A DNA stretch of 64,000 nt, from assembly GCA_022447855.1 (NCBI GenBank), contig JAKUTX010000001.1, positions 186,001 to 250,000 of the forward strand, in the 5' to 3' direction. The stretch is from UBA6927 sp022447855 (GTDB lineage Bacteria; Chloroflexota; Dehalococcoidia; Lucifugimonadales; UBA6927). Shown here one piece after another: positions 1-8,277 of the stretch (position 1 is the first letter of the stretch; every line of letters begins with the position of its first letter). A program made the translations under genes and the position numbers. The notes under the pieces were generated by a model. The model was not told where the DNA came from. It did not search any database and was given only the letters and a program-made list of their open reading frames with translations.

Positions 1-2789
1 GTTGCACTTAAATAATTGGGATCACTTGCTGTTCTCAACATTGCATCTCTATTCCGAATCCACTCATCTCGATCAATCAATAAACTGTTTTGATCAATAG
101 AGATTTTATCCATTTCACTTGAAGGAATTTTAGATTCAAATCCATGAAAATTCTGCCAATACAAACCATCATCAAAACCACTAAATACTTTGGCAATTTG
201 CATAGCTAAAGAGTCTTTGGAGTCTTTGCTAAAAATACTTAAAATCAGATGGTCACGGGCTCGAGTTGATGCAACATATAATCTTCTAAAACTTTCAAAA
301 TAATCCTTTAAGGATTCAATTCGCTGTAACCTTCCAAATCCATTAGATACTAAAAATGATTCGGAATTGCTTATACGGAATTGCATCTTATCCACCGATT
401 TGTCAGCAAAGGTCCAAACAGGGGAAGAGCTTTTTAATCCCTGATTATTACGGTTTAAATTGTACAATCCGGTTAAAACTACAATAGGGAATTCTAAGCC
501 TTTCGAAGCATGTACAGTCATGATGCGCACAAAACCATCTTTTTTTTGATCTACCAAAGGAGTTGGAATATTTTCTCTATCTTCTCTTAATACTTCTATC
601 CATTCTAAAAACCCATTCAGACCACTACCTCCAGCTTTTTCAAAAATTTCCGATTGTTCTAATAAAAACTCAATCCTGCGCCAAAATTCAGTTGGATTCT
701 TTGCAGTCAATCCGATATCTAAAAAAGATCTTTTTTTGAGAAATCTTTTGAGAAATTCTGATGTACTTAACCACATTTTCATTAAATGGAATTCTTTTAA
801 TTCAGATAAAGAATCATCCACTTTCGAACTTTTAAGCAATTTTGATTCTAAGTAATTAAATTCACCTCCATTATTTTTGAAAGTCAACAGATCATCATCC
901 GAACATGCGAATCCAGGAGAACGCAAAGCAGCTACAATAGCTACTTCATCTGAAGGATCATCAATTGCTTTCAAACAATTGATCAAGTCTTGAACTTCCT
1001 GGGTGTTAAAGATCAAAGCCCCTCCTTCAACACGGTAAGGAATTTCCTCGTCTTCGAGCATACTCTCTAAGATATTTAGACCTGATCTGTTTTGAATCAA
1101 AATTACAACATCAGAAAATTTTGCATGTCTTTTTCCTTCAGGAGTTTTCGAATCTCTAACCCAAAACTTCATAGATTTTAATCCTGATAAGAGCTTACAG
1201 ACTTCACTAGCTTCATTTTCTCTGACTACACCCATTTTAGAATCTTGGACTTCTGGATCACCAAGATACCATACAGAAGAATTCATCCCGACTGATTCTT
1301 TAATTTCGTCTCTATAATGGGACAAAGGAGAATATTTTGGGGATAGTAAAAGGTTCGTATCTTCAAAGTAAGTTCCTTGACCGATCAATCGTTCAAAACC
1401 ATAATTTACCCAATCCAAGATTGGTTTCTGTGATCGAAAATTCTGCGATAATTGGATCGGGGGAATTTCCATTTTTGATTGAACGTCATTTAGGATTTCA
1501 ATGTCAGCATTCCTGAATTTATAAATCGATTGTTGCGGATCTCCAACAAAAAAAAGTTTTCCTGATACAGTTTCAATATCTTTCCAAGAATTAGGTCGAA
1601 CCAAATCTGTTCGAACACATTCTTCAGCAATAAAAAAAGCGATTTCGACTTGAATCGGATCAGTGTCTTGGAATTCATCAATAAACAAATGAGAAAATTT
1701 ATTTCTAAAGTAATCTCGCACTTCCAAATCATCTCTTAAAAGATTTCGTGCCCACAATAATAAATCTGAAAAACCCACCATTCCCATTATTTTCCTTTGT
1801 TTAGCGGCATCAATTACAAAACCAGAAATGCTCTCAAACAAAGGCTTAATATCAATAAATCTAAATACTGCAATTGATTCAGAAGCCTGTTGTTTCATTG
1901 GAGCAATTGAATCCTTAACAATATCTCGAATAGATTTTGGCGAAATCTCCCAATTTGTCTTGCTACCAAAATTTCCCATCTTGAAATTATCAATACACGT
2001 AATGAAATTTGTGAAATTCAATATCTCGTCTTTTTCGAAAACCATGGAATCTAGGGAGGTTTTAAATTCATTTAAAATAAAAAACAACTTATCATCAGGA
2101 TTTGAATTATATTCCAACACATCTTCTAAATCAGATTGGATTTTATGAATAAAAATACTTGGAGAATCATTTGGCAATCTATCATCAAATAAAATATTTT
2201 CGGTTTGATCCAAGAGATGGAACTTTTCCATTAAATCAAAGGATAACTTTTCTAAATTATGGATTCCAAATCCATAACTAAAGTATGTCAGCCAATATTG
2301 TTCCAAACTTGGGTCGTTAATAGCAATATCTCTCCATTCACGAAATTGTTTCCGAAACATCAATTTTGTTTGAACCGCATCCATTATTGCAAACCCAGGA
2401 GGTAGACCCGCCTCTAAAGGTTTAAACCTTAAAATAGACGAAGCAAATCCATGCAAGGTAGAAATTGTCGCTTTATCAATATCATTTACACCCCGAAATG
2501 ATCTTTCTCGTTGAATTATTGTTTTGTCCTCATCTTGTGAACATCTATCCAATTTCTCACGAATTCTAATCTTTAACTCTTCAGCAGCGGAATTTGTAAA
2601 AGTAATTGCAGCAATAGAATCAATAGTTGCAAGACCTGATTCAATTAAATTAACTATCCTCTCAACCAAAATAGTTGTTTTACCAGTGCCAGCACCAGCT
2701 TCAACAAAAATATTCTGGGATAAATTTTCTAATATCGTTTTTCTTGAGGAATCATCTGAGGGAATAAAAGAGTTAAAAGAATTACTCAT
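1..2789 (-). CDS. addA: AddA-like UvrD-family helicase/nuclease subunit, 3'-partial
   Basis: Superfamily 1 helicase, likely the AddA subunit of an AddAB (RecBCD-type) double-strand-break repair enzyme. The frame is open from an ATG at 2789 to the window edge (about 929 residues), so the C-terminus is missing. Visible motifs, in order: Walker A AGAGTGKTT (residues 31-39), motif Ia AITFTNSAAEEL, motif II FIDEFQDTDP (about 370), motif III VGDPQQSIYKFR (about 415), motif V TVHASKGLEFP (about 755) and motif VI RRLYVASTRARDHL (about 838). The start overlaps the stop of the upstream AddB-like gene by 8 nt, so the two are translationally coupled. The coupling to a PD-(D/E)XK partner favours AddA over a stand-alone UvrD/PcrA. 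The C-terminal nuclease domain expected of AddA would lie outside the window and cannot be checked. Confidence 0.9.
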   Translation of the reverse strand, partial: MSNSFNSFIPSDDSSRKTILENLSQNIFVEAGAGTGKTTILVERIVNLIESGLATIDSIAAITFTNSAAEELKIRIREKLDRCSQDEDKTIIQRERSFRGVNDIDKATISTLHGFASSILRFKPLEAGLPPGFAIMDAVQTKLMFRKQFREWRDIAINDPSLEQYWLTYFSYGFGIHNLEKLSFDLMEKFHLLDQTENILFDDRLPNDSPSIFIHKIQSDLEDVLEYNSNPDDKLFFILNEFKTSLDSMVFEKDEILNFTNFITCIDNFKMGNFGSKTNWEISPKSIRDIVKDSIAPMKQQASESIAVFRFIDIKPLFESISGFVIDAAKQRKIMGMVGFSDLLLWARNLLRDDLEVRDYFRNKFSHLFIDEFQDTDPIQVEIAFFIAEECVRTDLVRPNSWKDIETVSGKLFFVGDPQQSIYKFRNADIEILNDVQSKMEIPPIQLSQNFRSQKPILDWVNYGFERLIGQGTYFEDTNLLLSPKYSPLSHYRDEIKESVGMNSSVWYLGDPEVQDSKMGVVRENEASEVCKLLSGLKSMKFWVRDSKTPEGKRHAKFSDVVILIQNRSGLNILESMLEDEEIPYRVEGGALIFNTQEVQDLINCLKAIDDPSDEVAIVAALRSPGFACSDDDLLTFKNNGGEFNYLESKLLKSSKVDDSLSELKEFHLMKMWLSTSEFLKRFLKKRSFLDIGLTAKNPTEFWRRIEFLLEQSEIFEKAGGSGLNGFLEWIEVLREDRENIPTPLVDQKKDGFVRIMTVHASKGLEFPIVVLTGLYNLNRNNQGLKSSSPVWTFADKSVDKMQFRISNSESFLVSNGFGRLQRIESLKDYFESFRRLYVASTRARDHLILSIFSKDSKDSLAMQIAKVFSGFDDGLYWQNFHGFESKIPSSEMDKISIDQNSLLIDRDEWIRNRDAMLRTASDPNYLSA

Positions 2790-5700
2790 CAACATCCACC
2801 TCAGTTAGATTTTTTAAAGACAAATAATCCTTCAATCTATCATCTTGGGCTTGGCGATTTTTGTATATCTTTGACCTATCCATTGGGCACAACTCTATAA
2901 AATCACAATTTCTACAATTCCCTTGATTAAATCCATGGATTTCCTGGAAAGTTTTTCCATCATGCGTGACTGGATTTGCAGGGAATATACCTGATTTGAC
3001 CCCCCGAACAATTTTTTGAACCACATTCGAAGTTTTTATAATGTCAGTTTGGTCAATCCGATTTAAATCTCTCCAATATTGAGGTAACCTTTTAAAATCT
3101 TCTGACTCAGAAATAAACCAATACGCAGCAAAAAAAGAATTCTTTTTTTGTTCAGAATCAGACTTAGCTTGGCTCGCAGCTATTGAATACAAAGGTAATT
3201 GTAATTTCGTACCCTCTCCAAAGTCATCCTTCTTGAAAGCGTTGGCAAAAGCATCACTCCTACCAGTCTTATAATCAATAATCAATCCTTCATTTTTGTC
3301 ATTAAAATCAACTCGATCAATTGTCCCTCGTATAATTATTTTCTGACCAGGGAAATCCATCTCTAAATAAGGCCAATAATCCAATCCGTCTGGATCTGAA
3401 TGGTTTTGTTTCCCAAATCTTTGCTCTATCAAAGTATGTCTGGTGCCAAAGTCGAACCTTATCTGATCATCCTCAATCAAAAATCTTTTTAAATCAGTCA
3501 AGATCTGATTTTTCTTATGCCTCCATAATGCATTATCGGATGTGATCAAATGATTTTCAGCTTTTGAAAAATTCTCGTCAGCAATAGAATACAAAATCTC
3601 ATAATGTTTCTTTGACCACGATTCATTTGATGCAGGAAATTCTCCTTTTGTGATTACTTGTTCAAAAAAATCCTCAAGTATTTGATGAATCAAACTTCCT
3701 GAATCTTGAGGTGAAATCTGAAAAATTTCTGAAGGATCATCTATCTTTTGACGAATCCCCAAAATGTAGTGCAAGAAAAATCTGTACGGACATTCGGCCC
3801 ATTCTTCCAAACTAGTAGCAGATATAGGATTAGAAAATATTTTTTCTATAACACCTACTAGATCAGGAGAATTTGAAACATCACCATCCCATTCGGAAAA
3901 AATATTAGACCTTCTAGTAGAAATCATCTCCGCTGCAGACAAAATATGTGAACCAGCAAGCAATTTGTGTTCATTAATTGGTATGTCTTTTTGTAACAAT
4001 TCCATTGTTAAAGTCAAGTCATAATCCGATAGATCTATAACACCATGTCTTTCTTGCATTGCTAAAATTTGTTCGAACGAAGATATATATGTTAGCCACT
4101 CTACATCGGAAGTATCATCCAAAAGACTTATAAACTTGCTTGCATATATTTTTTCTCCCGCCAATCCAGACACATATTCAAGCAACCAGTCAGAAGGATA
4201 ATCAGTCTGTTGAGAATCAACACCATAAAGAGGAAAACTAAAAGAACACTCACGTTTTGCAGAATTCACCAACGACTTGAACACATATAACTGATACAAA
4301 TTATCTTCTGAATTAAACTCTTCTGAACTAAAATCATTGCCAAAAGCATCGTTCATGATTTCATCAATTAAAGCCTCAGCCTGAAGATCATTTACAGGAA
4401 AATCCGACTGCGTCATCCCAACGAAATACACATAATCGAATTGCATTCCCAAGCCTAATTTTTGATCAGAAATAAATACTCCATGCCCAGTAAGACCAAC
4501 CCTAGAAATAGATTCCGATAAAATATCATCTATTGCGTTCACAAACTCTAAAAATGAGACATCCTTAGATACATTTTCTAATGCATCTAGTTCAGCTAAT
4601 TCATTAATCTTTGTGAAAATTGTAGTTAATGCATTTAATTCATCATCAGGCAATTCTTTTTCAGAAACTAAATATTCTTTCAATAAATCAACTGTCAATT
4701 CAGCAAATCCTGACCAAGTATTATCTCCATTCTTAAAGATAATAGACTTGTGGTAGAACTTTGCCATTGAAGATCTCAAGAATTTTGCGGCCTCAATCTG
4801 TCTACCATGAGTAAAATCATCTGTTGCATATTTAAGCGATTCTCTTTCAATAAATTGAGTTAATCTATTTTCCCAATTATTAAAACCTCTCAAAATACCT
4901 GCTTCTTTTGAAATACGATTCAATAAAGAATGTTCATACTCAATCCCCCTGCTTAATTTTGGAAAACTGACAGGGCAATTAGACAACCAAGCCATCACAA
5001 ATTTCCTGTCATAGTCACTAGAAATAATCTGCAACATGGATTTAAGAGCATTCCCAACTGCAAAATCGCCAAATTTTTTTGAGGAAGGGCCTACAAACGG
5101 AATTCCAGAAATCCTCATCTCTTGGTGGAATATTTTCTGATACGGATCGGCTTTAGGATAAAATATTGCAACCGATCTAAATGGATTATTTTCGGATTTC
5201 ATCAATATATCTGAGATAACCCATTTAGCTTCTAATCTAGGATCAGATGCAACAAATACTTTCTTCTGAGAATTGGTATGATCTACATTAATTCTTTGTT
5301 TTACCAATTGAAAATTTCCTGAAATTCCCTTTATAAATTCTTTTTGTCTAGTATCTGCGTTAACATCACCTGTCAAACCCACAAGAATTTCGGTCTCAAA
5401 CTTCACGGGTAATGCATCAACCATCTTTACTTGTGCAACAGAAAGATTGCTTGGTAAATAAAAAATTAATTTCCCTACAGAATTTATTCTCAAATCTGAT
5501 GATTCAACGATTTTTGTACAAACTTTTTCATATAAATCCTCGGATGAAAAATATTTCAAGCCAACAATTCTGTGAAACTCATTATAAATATCTACAATCT
5601 CACGAACTTTCTGAGATTCTCCGAATCTATGCTTGAAAAAACCTTTAGAAGAAAGGAGATTTATCTTTCCAAACAATCTACTAAAGAAATCTAATAATGA

Positions 5701-6057
5701 GGGATGTTCTTTGAATAACCGAAAAGGATCATTTGTACTGAGAAGTAATTTTCTTAAAACAGCTCTTTCGACAGATCTCTTTAAAGGGAAAATTTCTTGA
5801 ATCATCAGATCAGATTTTAAAATTAATTGTGCCAATTCAGAAATTTGTATAAATCTAACATTAATTAAACCACTACCTATACGACCTAATTCACGTTGTA
5901 ACATCAATCCACAATAACGTGATGGCACTATTACAGTAACGGGTTTTAATTGATCTTCGACCTTAGATTTCTCTATGAGTCTGGATAAAAATCTAGGAGA
6001 ATCTTGGATAGTCGATTCGTAGAGGAATGCATGAGAAATTAATGAAGTATTTTTCAT
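2782..6057 (-). CDS. addB: AddB-like PD-(D/E)XK nuclease subunit
   Basis: Probable AddB partner of the downstream helicase in recombinational repair. The 1091-residue protein has an inactive-helicase-like N-terminal half, starting with a VTVIVPSRYCGLMLQREL block. The C-terminal nuclease shows GTIDRVDF (about 915) and LIIDYKTGRS (about 927), the D...DxK catalytic core. An iron-sulphur staple is suggested by Cys in ECPYRFFLH (about 754) and by CRNCDFIELC (Cys 1048, 1051, 1057), the arrangement known from AddB. No Walker A motif is visible in the N-terminal part, unlike Bacillus AddB but as in many AddB-like PD-(D/E)XK proteins. It is the first gene of the addB-addA pair, with a candidate promoter about 55 nt upstream. 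The family is clear; the AddB label rests partly on the neighbour. Confidence 0.85.
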   Translation of the reverse strand: MKNTSLISHAFLYESTIQDSPRFLSRLIEKSKVEDQLKPVTVIVPSRYCGLMLQRELGRIGSGLINVRFIQISELAQLILKSDLMIQEIFPLKRSVERAVLRKLLLSTNDPFRLFKEHPSLLDFFSRLFGKINLLSSKGFFKHRFGESQKVREIVDIYNEFHRIVGLKYFSSEDLYEKVCTKIVESSDLRINSVGKLIFYLPSNLSVAQVKMVDALPVKFETEILVGLTGDVNADTRQKEFIKGISGNFQLVKQRINVDHTNSQKKVFVASDPRLEAKWVISDILMKSENNPFRSVAIFYPKADPYQKIFHQEMRISGIPFVGPSSKKFGDFAVGNALKSMLQIISSDYDRKFVMAWLSNCPVSFPKLSRGIEYEHSLLNRISKEAGILRGFNNWENRLTQFIERESLKYATDDFTHGRQIEAAKFLRSSMAKFYHKSIIFKNGDNTWSGFAELTVDLLKEYLVSEKELPDDELNALTTIFTKINELAELDALENVSKDVSFLEFVNAIDDILSESISRVGLTGHGVFISDQKLGLGMQFDYVYFVGMTQSDFPVNDLQAEALIDEIMNDAFGNDFSSEEFNSEDNLYQLYVFKSLVNSAKRECSFSFPLYGVDSQQTDYPSDWLLEYVSGLAGEKIYASKFISLLDDTSDVEWLTYISSFEQILAMQERHGVIDLSDYDLTLTMELLQKDIPINEHKLLAGSHILSAAEMISTRRSNIFSEWDGDVSNSPDLVGVIEKIFSNPISATSLEEWAECPYRFFLHYILGIRQKIDDPSEIFQISPQDSGSLIHQILEDFFEQVITKGEFPASNESWSKKHYEILYSIADENFSKAENHLITSDNALWRHKKNQILTDLKRFLIEDDQIRFDFGTRHTLIEQRFGKQNHSDPDGLDYWPYLEMDFPGQKIIIRGTIDRVDFNDKNEGLIIDYKTGRSDAFANAFKKDDFGEGTKLQLPLYSIAASQAKSDSEQKKNSFFAAYWFISESEDFKRLPQYWRDLNRIDQTDIIKTSNVVQKIVRGVKSGIFPANPVTHDGKTFQEIHGFNQGNCRNCDFIELCPMDRSKIYKNRQAQDDRLKDYLSLKNLTEVDVDE

Positions 6058-6111
6058 ACGGTATCACTCTAACAAGGATTATGTCTTTGACAAACTACAC
6101 AAGTATTGTGA

Positions 6112-6139
6112 TTTTTACAATCATCAAATCAATTGTCAA
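6112..6139 (-). promoter_or_regulatory. Candidate sigma-70 promoter for addB-addA
   Basis: Read on the minus strand, a perfect TTGACA (6134-6139) is followed after 16 nt by TAAAAA (6112-6117), about 55 nt upstream of the addB ATG. The -10 is imperfect, so this is a sequence-based guess. Confidence 0.4.
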
Positions 6140-6157
6140 ATTTCCCTTAAATAGACT

Positions 6158-6646
6158 TCACGAATTGTTAGAATCTAATTCATAAATTTGATCAATCTTT
6201 AATGATTTTGACATCGAAGCCTCTACTGCCAATTTGTCTGCCAAATCATTATAAGTATCACCCGAATGACCTTTCACCCATTCGAATTTAACTTGATGAC
6301 GTTGTAACTGAACCAATAACAATTCCCACAAATCCACATTCGAAGCCGTATCTTTTTTATTGCGTCGCCATCCATTTGATTTCCAGCGGTGAACCCACCC
6401 TTTATTAATGGCATCTACAAGATATTTTGAATCACTAATAACTACTACTTCACTAGATCTTTTCAATTTACTTAGAGAATTTACTACTGCCAAAATTTCC
6501 ATTCTATTATTCGTTGTAAGACGGAAACCTTCATTAAGCTCGAGTATATTTTCACCAAAAATAAGTACGGCTCCCCAACCACCAGGCCCAGGATTTCCTG
6601 AACATGCTCCGTCAGTATAAATTCTAACTACTTCATGATCCGTCAT
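6158..6646 (-). CDS. rnhA: Ribonuclease HI
   Basis: Cytoplasmic RNase HI, which cleaves the RNA strand of RNA-DNA hybrids (primer and R-loop removal). The 162 residues match the family length. Catalytic carboxylates are in place: Asp in IYTDGACSGNPGPGGWG (residue about 11), Glu in NNRMEILAV, Asp in VVISDSKYLVDA, and Asp in the C-terminal LADKLA. The WVKGHSGD loop supplies the conserved His, and the basic WVHRWKSNGWRRNKK protrusion for hybrid binding is present. It starts 4 nt after the stop of the Lrp/AsnC gene and is therefore probably cotranscribed with it. Confidence 0.95.
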   Translation of the reverse strand: MTDHEVVRIYTDGACSGNPGPGGWGAVLIFGENILELNEGFRLTTNNRMEILAVVNSLSKLKRSSEVVVISDSKYLVDAINKGWVHRWKSNGWRRNKKDTASNVDLWELLLVQLQRHQVKFEWVKGHSGDTYNDLADKLAVEASMSKSLKIDQIYELDSNNS

Positions 6647-6650
6647 TTTT

Positions 6651-7091
6651 CTACATGACCATATCTAAATTTCGGGTCTTTAAATCCAAATTCATAAAGG
6701 TTTCAACTTTTTGTATCCCCTCAACACAGAATACAGTTTGTCTAAGAAACACTCCTAAATCTTTTGAATCTTTCAGGATAACCCAGGCAAAAATATCAAA
6801 AGAACCTGTAGTAACTGATAGCCATCTTACTTCTGGAATATTCGACAATCTCTCAGCAACCAAATCCATTTTTTCAGGTATTACTTGCAACCCTATAAGT
6901 ACTTGAGAACTAAAGCCCATTTTTTCTGTATTGGGAACGGCAACCACCCTCAAATAATCATCTTTGAGCATCCGTTTAACCCTACGACGAACAGTTTCTT
7001 CGCTTACACCAACTTTATTAGCAATTTTAGCATTTGGGGAGAGTCCATCCTTTTGCAACATTGTTAAAATCCTGTTATCCAGGTCATCCAT
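6651..7091 (-). CDS. Lrp/AsnC-family transcriptional regulator
   Basis: Feast/famine-type DNA-binding regulator of 146 residues. The N-terminal winged helix-turn-helix (residues 1-55) reads LDNRILTMLQKDGLSPNAKI followed by the recognition helix region SEETVRRRVKRM. The C-terminal part (65-146) fits the RAM/Lrp ligand-binding domain (VLIGLQVIPEKMDLVAERL, then WLSVTTGSFDIFAWV). It is the first gene of a likely two-gene unit with rnhA. Which amino acid or metabolite it senses, and its targets, cannot be told from sequence. The region upstream is shared with the divergent GreA-type gene. Confidence 0.9.
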   Translation of the reverse strand: MDDLDNRILTMLQKDGLSPNAKIANKVGVSEETVRRRVKRMLKDDYLRVVAVPNTEKMGFSSQVLIGLQVIPEKMDLVAERLSNIPEVRWLSVTTGSFDIFAWVILKDSKDLGVFLRQTVFCVEGIQKVETFMNLDLKTRNLDMVM

Positions 7092-7240
7092 ATTTTGTCA
7101 CTTTCTGCAACTCCAATTTAGAAATTACTTAGATTTTTTATTTTACGGATCAATTTTATTGTTGTTTTTTGATAAGATAAAGGCAATGTTGTACATGTTT
7201 TTTATAATGTTTGAATAAAATCAGATCTAAACTAATTACG

Positions 7241-7269
7241 TTGACACATATGATTTCGTTAATTACCAT
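7241..7269 (+). promoter_or_regulatory. Promoter of the GreA-fusion gene
   Basis: Consensus -35 TTGACA (7241-7246), a 17 nt spacer and TACCAT (7264-7269, four of six matches to TATAAT), ending 23 nt before the TTG start at 7293. The Shine-Dalgarno AAGGAG lies at 7282-7287. Confidence 0.55.
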
Positions 7270-7292
7270 CTAACTAAGCATAAGGAGATCAC

Positions 7293-8135
7293 TTGACTTC
7301 AAATTCATCTAACACAGTAGAACAAACCCTAACAAACTATATTGAAAAGCTTGAAAGCAGCAAACCTGTTTCAGCAAGAATCAAAAGTTTTTTAGATGAA
7401 TTTTCTCAAAGATTAGTTTCTCACCCCGATGGAAAATCCAAATTATTCTCTCAAGTTAAGCCCTCAGATATAGACGACTTCTTCGAGAGCGAAATACGTA
7501 AGGGTTTATCCAAAGTCTCTGAACAAAAATTGAAGGAAATCCGTTCTTTCTTGCGATTTTCTTACCAAAACGGATTCATATCTGATAACTTGGCTCTACA
7601 TATTAGAATAAGGCGAAATTCGAAGAATACTTCAAACTCGAAATCATCTTCAAAGATGATTTCTAGTAATCGACTCGAATTAACTGCTGAAGGACATCAA
7701 AAGCTAACAGAAGAGTTAGCACAGTTAAAATCTGGACGGCCAGAGAGGGCCGAAGCCATTGCTCATGCAGCCTCAACAGGAGACGTACGTGAAAATGCTC
7801 CACTCGAAGCAGCCAGGGAAGCTCAAGGAATGGCTGAACAAAGAATATCTGAATTAGAGCACCACCTTTCTGAAGCAACAATTATTGATGAATCGAAATC
7901 CAAGAGTAACGTAATCACGATTGGTGCTGAAGTGGAAGTAGAATCTGATAAAAAGTCTGCTGGCAGACAAAAATACACATTGGTAAGCCAAGCTGAAGCC
8001 GACCCACTTAAAGGTCGTATTTCTATTGTGTCACCTATAGGTAAAGCTTTATTAAACAAATCTAAAGGCGATAAAATATCTGTCCAGACTCCAAGAGGAA
8101 AATCCACCTATAAAATTTTAAGAATATCCCATTAA
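7293..8135 (+). CDS. greA: GreA-type transcription elongation factor with an extra N-terminal domain
   Basis: Transcript cleavage/anti-arrest factor of RNA polymerase. Residues about 130-280 form a complete GreA: the coiled coil starts at LTAEGHQKLTEELAQLK, its tip GDVRENAPLEAAREAQG keeps the conserved Asp and Glu that coordinate the catalytic Mg in the polymerase secondary channel, and the C-terminal FKBP-like domain ends with SPIGKALLNKSKGD. GreA is normally about 158 residues; this protein has 280. The extra residues 1-100 are helical and resemble the SAM-like core-binding domain of tyrosine recombinases (the block SARIKSFLDEF through LKEIRSFLRFSYQNGFISDN). A Ser/Asn/Lys-rich linker covers 105-128. 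The TTG start is set by AAGGAG five bases upstream. The GreA part is certain, the N-terminal assignment tentative. Confidence 0.88.
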   Translation: MTSNSSNTVEQTLTNYIEKLESSKPVSARIKSFLDEFSQRLVSHPDGKSKLFSQVKPSDIDDFFESEIRKGLSKVSEQKLKEIRSFLRFSYQNGFISDNLALHIRIRRNSKNTSNSKSSSKMISSNRLELTAEGHQKLTEELAQLKSGRPERAEAIAHAASTGDVRENAPLEAAREAQGMAEQRISELEHHLSEATIIDESKSKSNVITIGAEVEVESDKKSAGRQKYTLVSQAEADPLKGRISIVSPIGKALLNKSKGDKISVQTPRGKSTYKILRISH

Positions 8136-8277
8136 TTTACCTTCTTTGATTAATTCAAGCCATTAAGTCTGCATTAAAAAATATCCTTTTTATTCTATTT
8201 TTCTTAATCTCCCACCTCTGCAAAATTTGCCTCAGGAAACCAGTGTAGTCCAGTGAAAATAGTGGTATCCTTCAACC

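Noticed and set aside
1490..1732. Short frame of 80 codons within the AddA region
   Set aside because: It is in another frame; the addA frame through this stretch contains the helicase motifs DEFQDT and VGDPQQS.
7092..7240. Regulatory RNA or short ORF in the lrp-greA gap
   Set aside because: Only AT-rich sequence plus scattered TATAAT-like words; the sole supported element is the greA promoter at its end.
8136..8277. Possible small RNA in the 142-nt gap after the GreA-type gene
   Set aside because: AT-rich with no convincing hairpin, promoter or tRNA-like fold.
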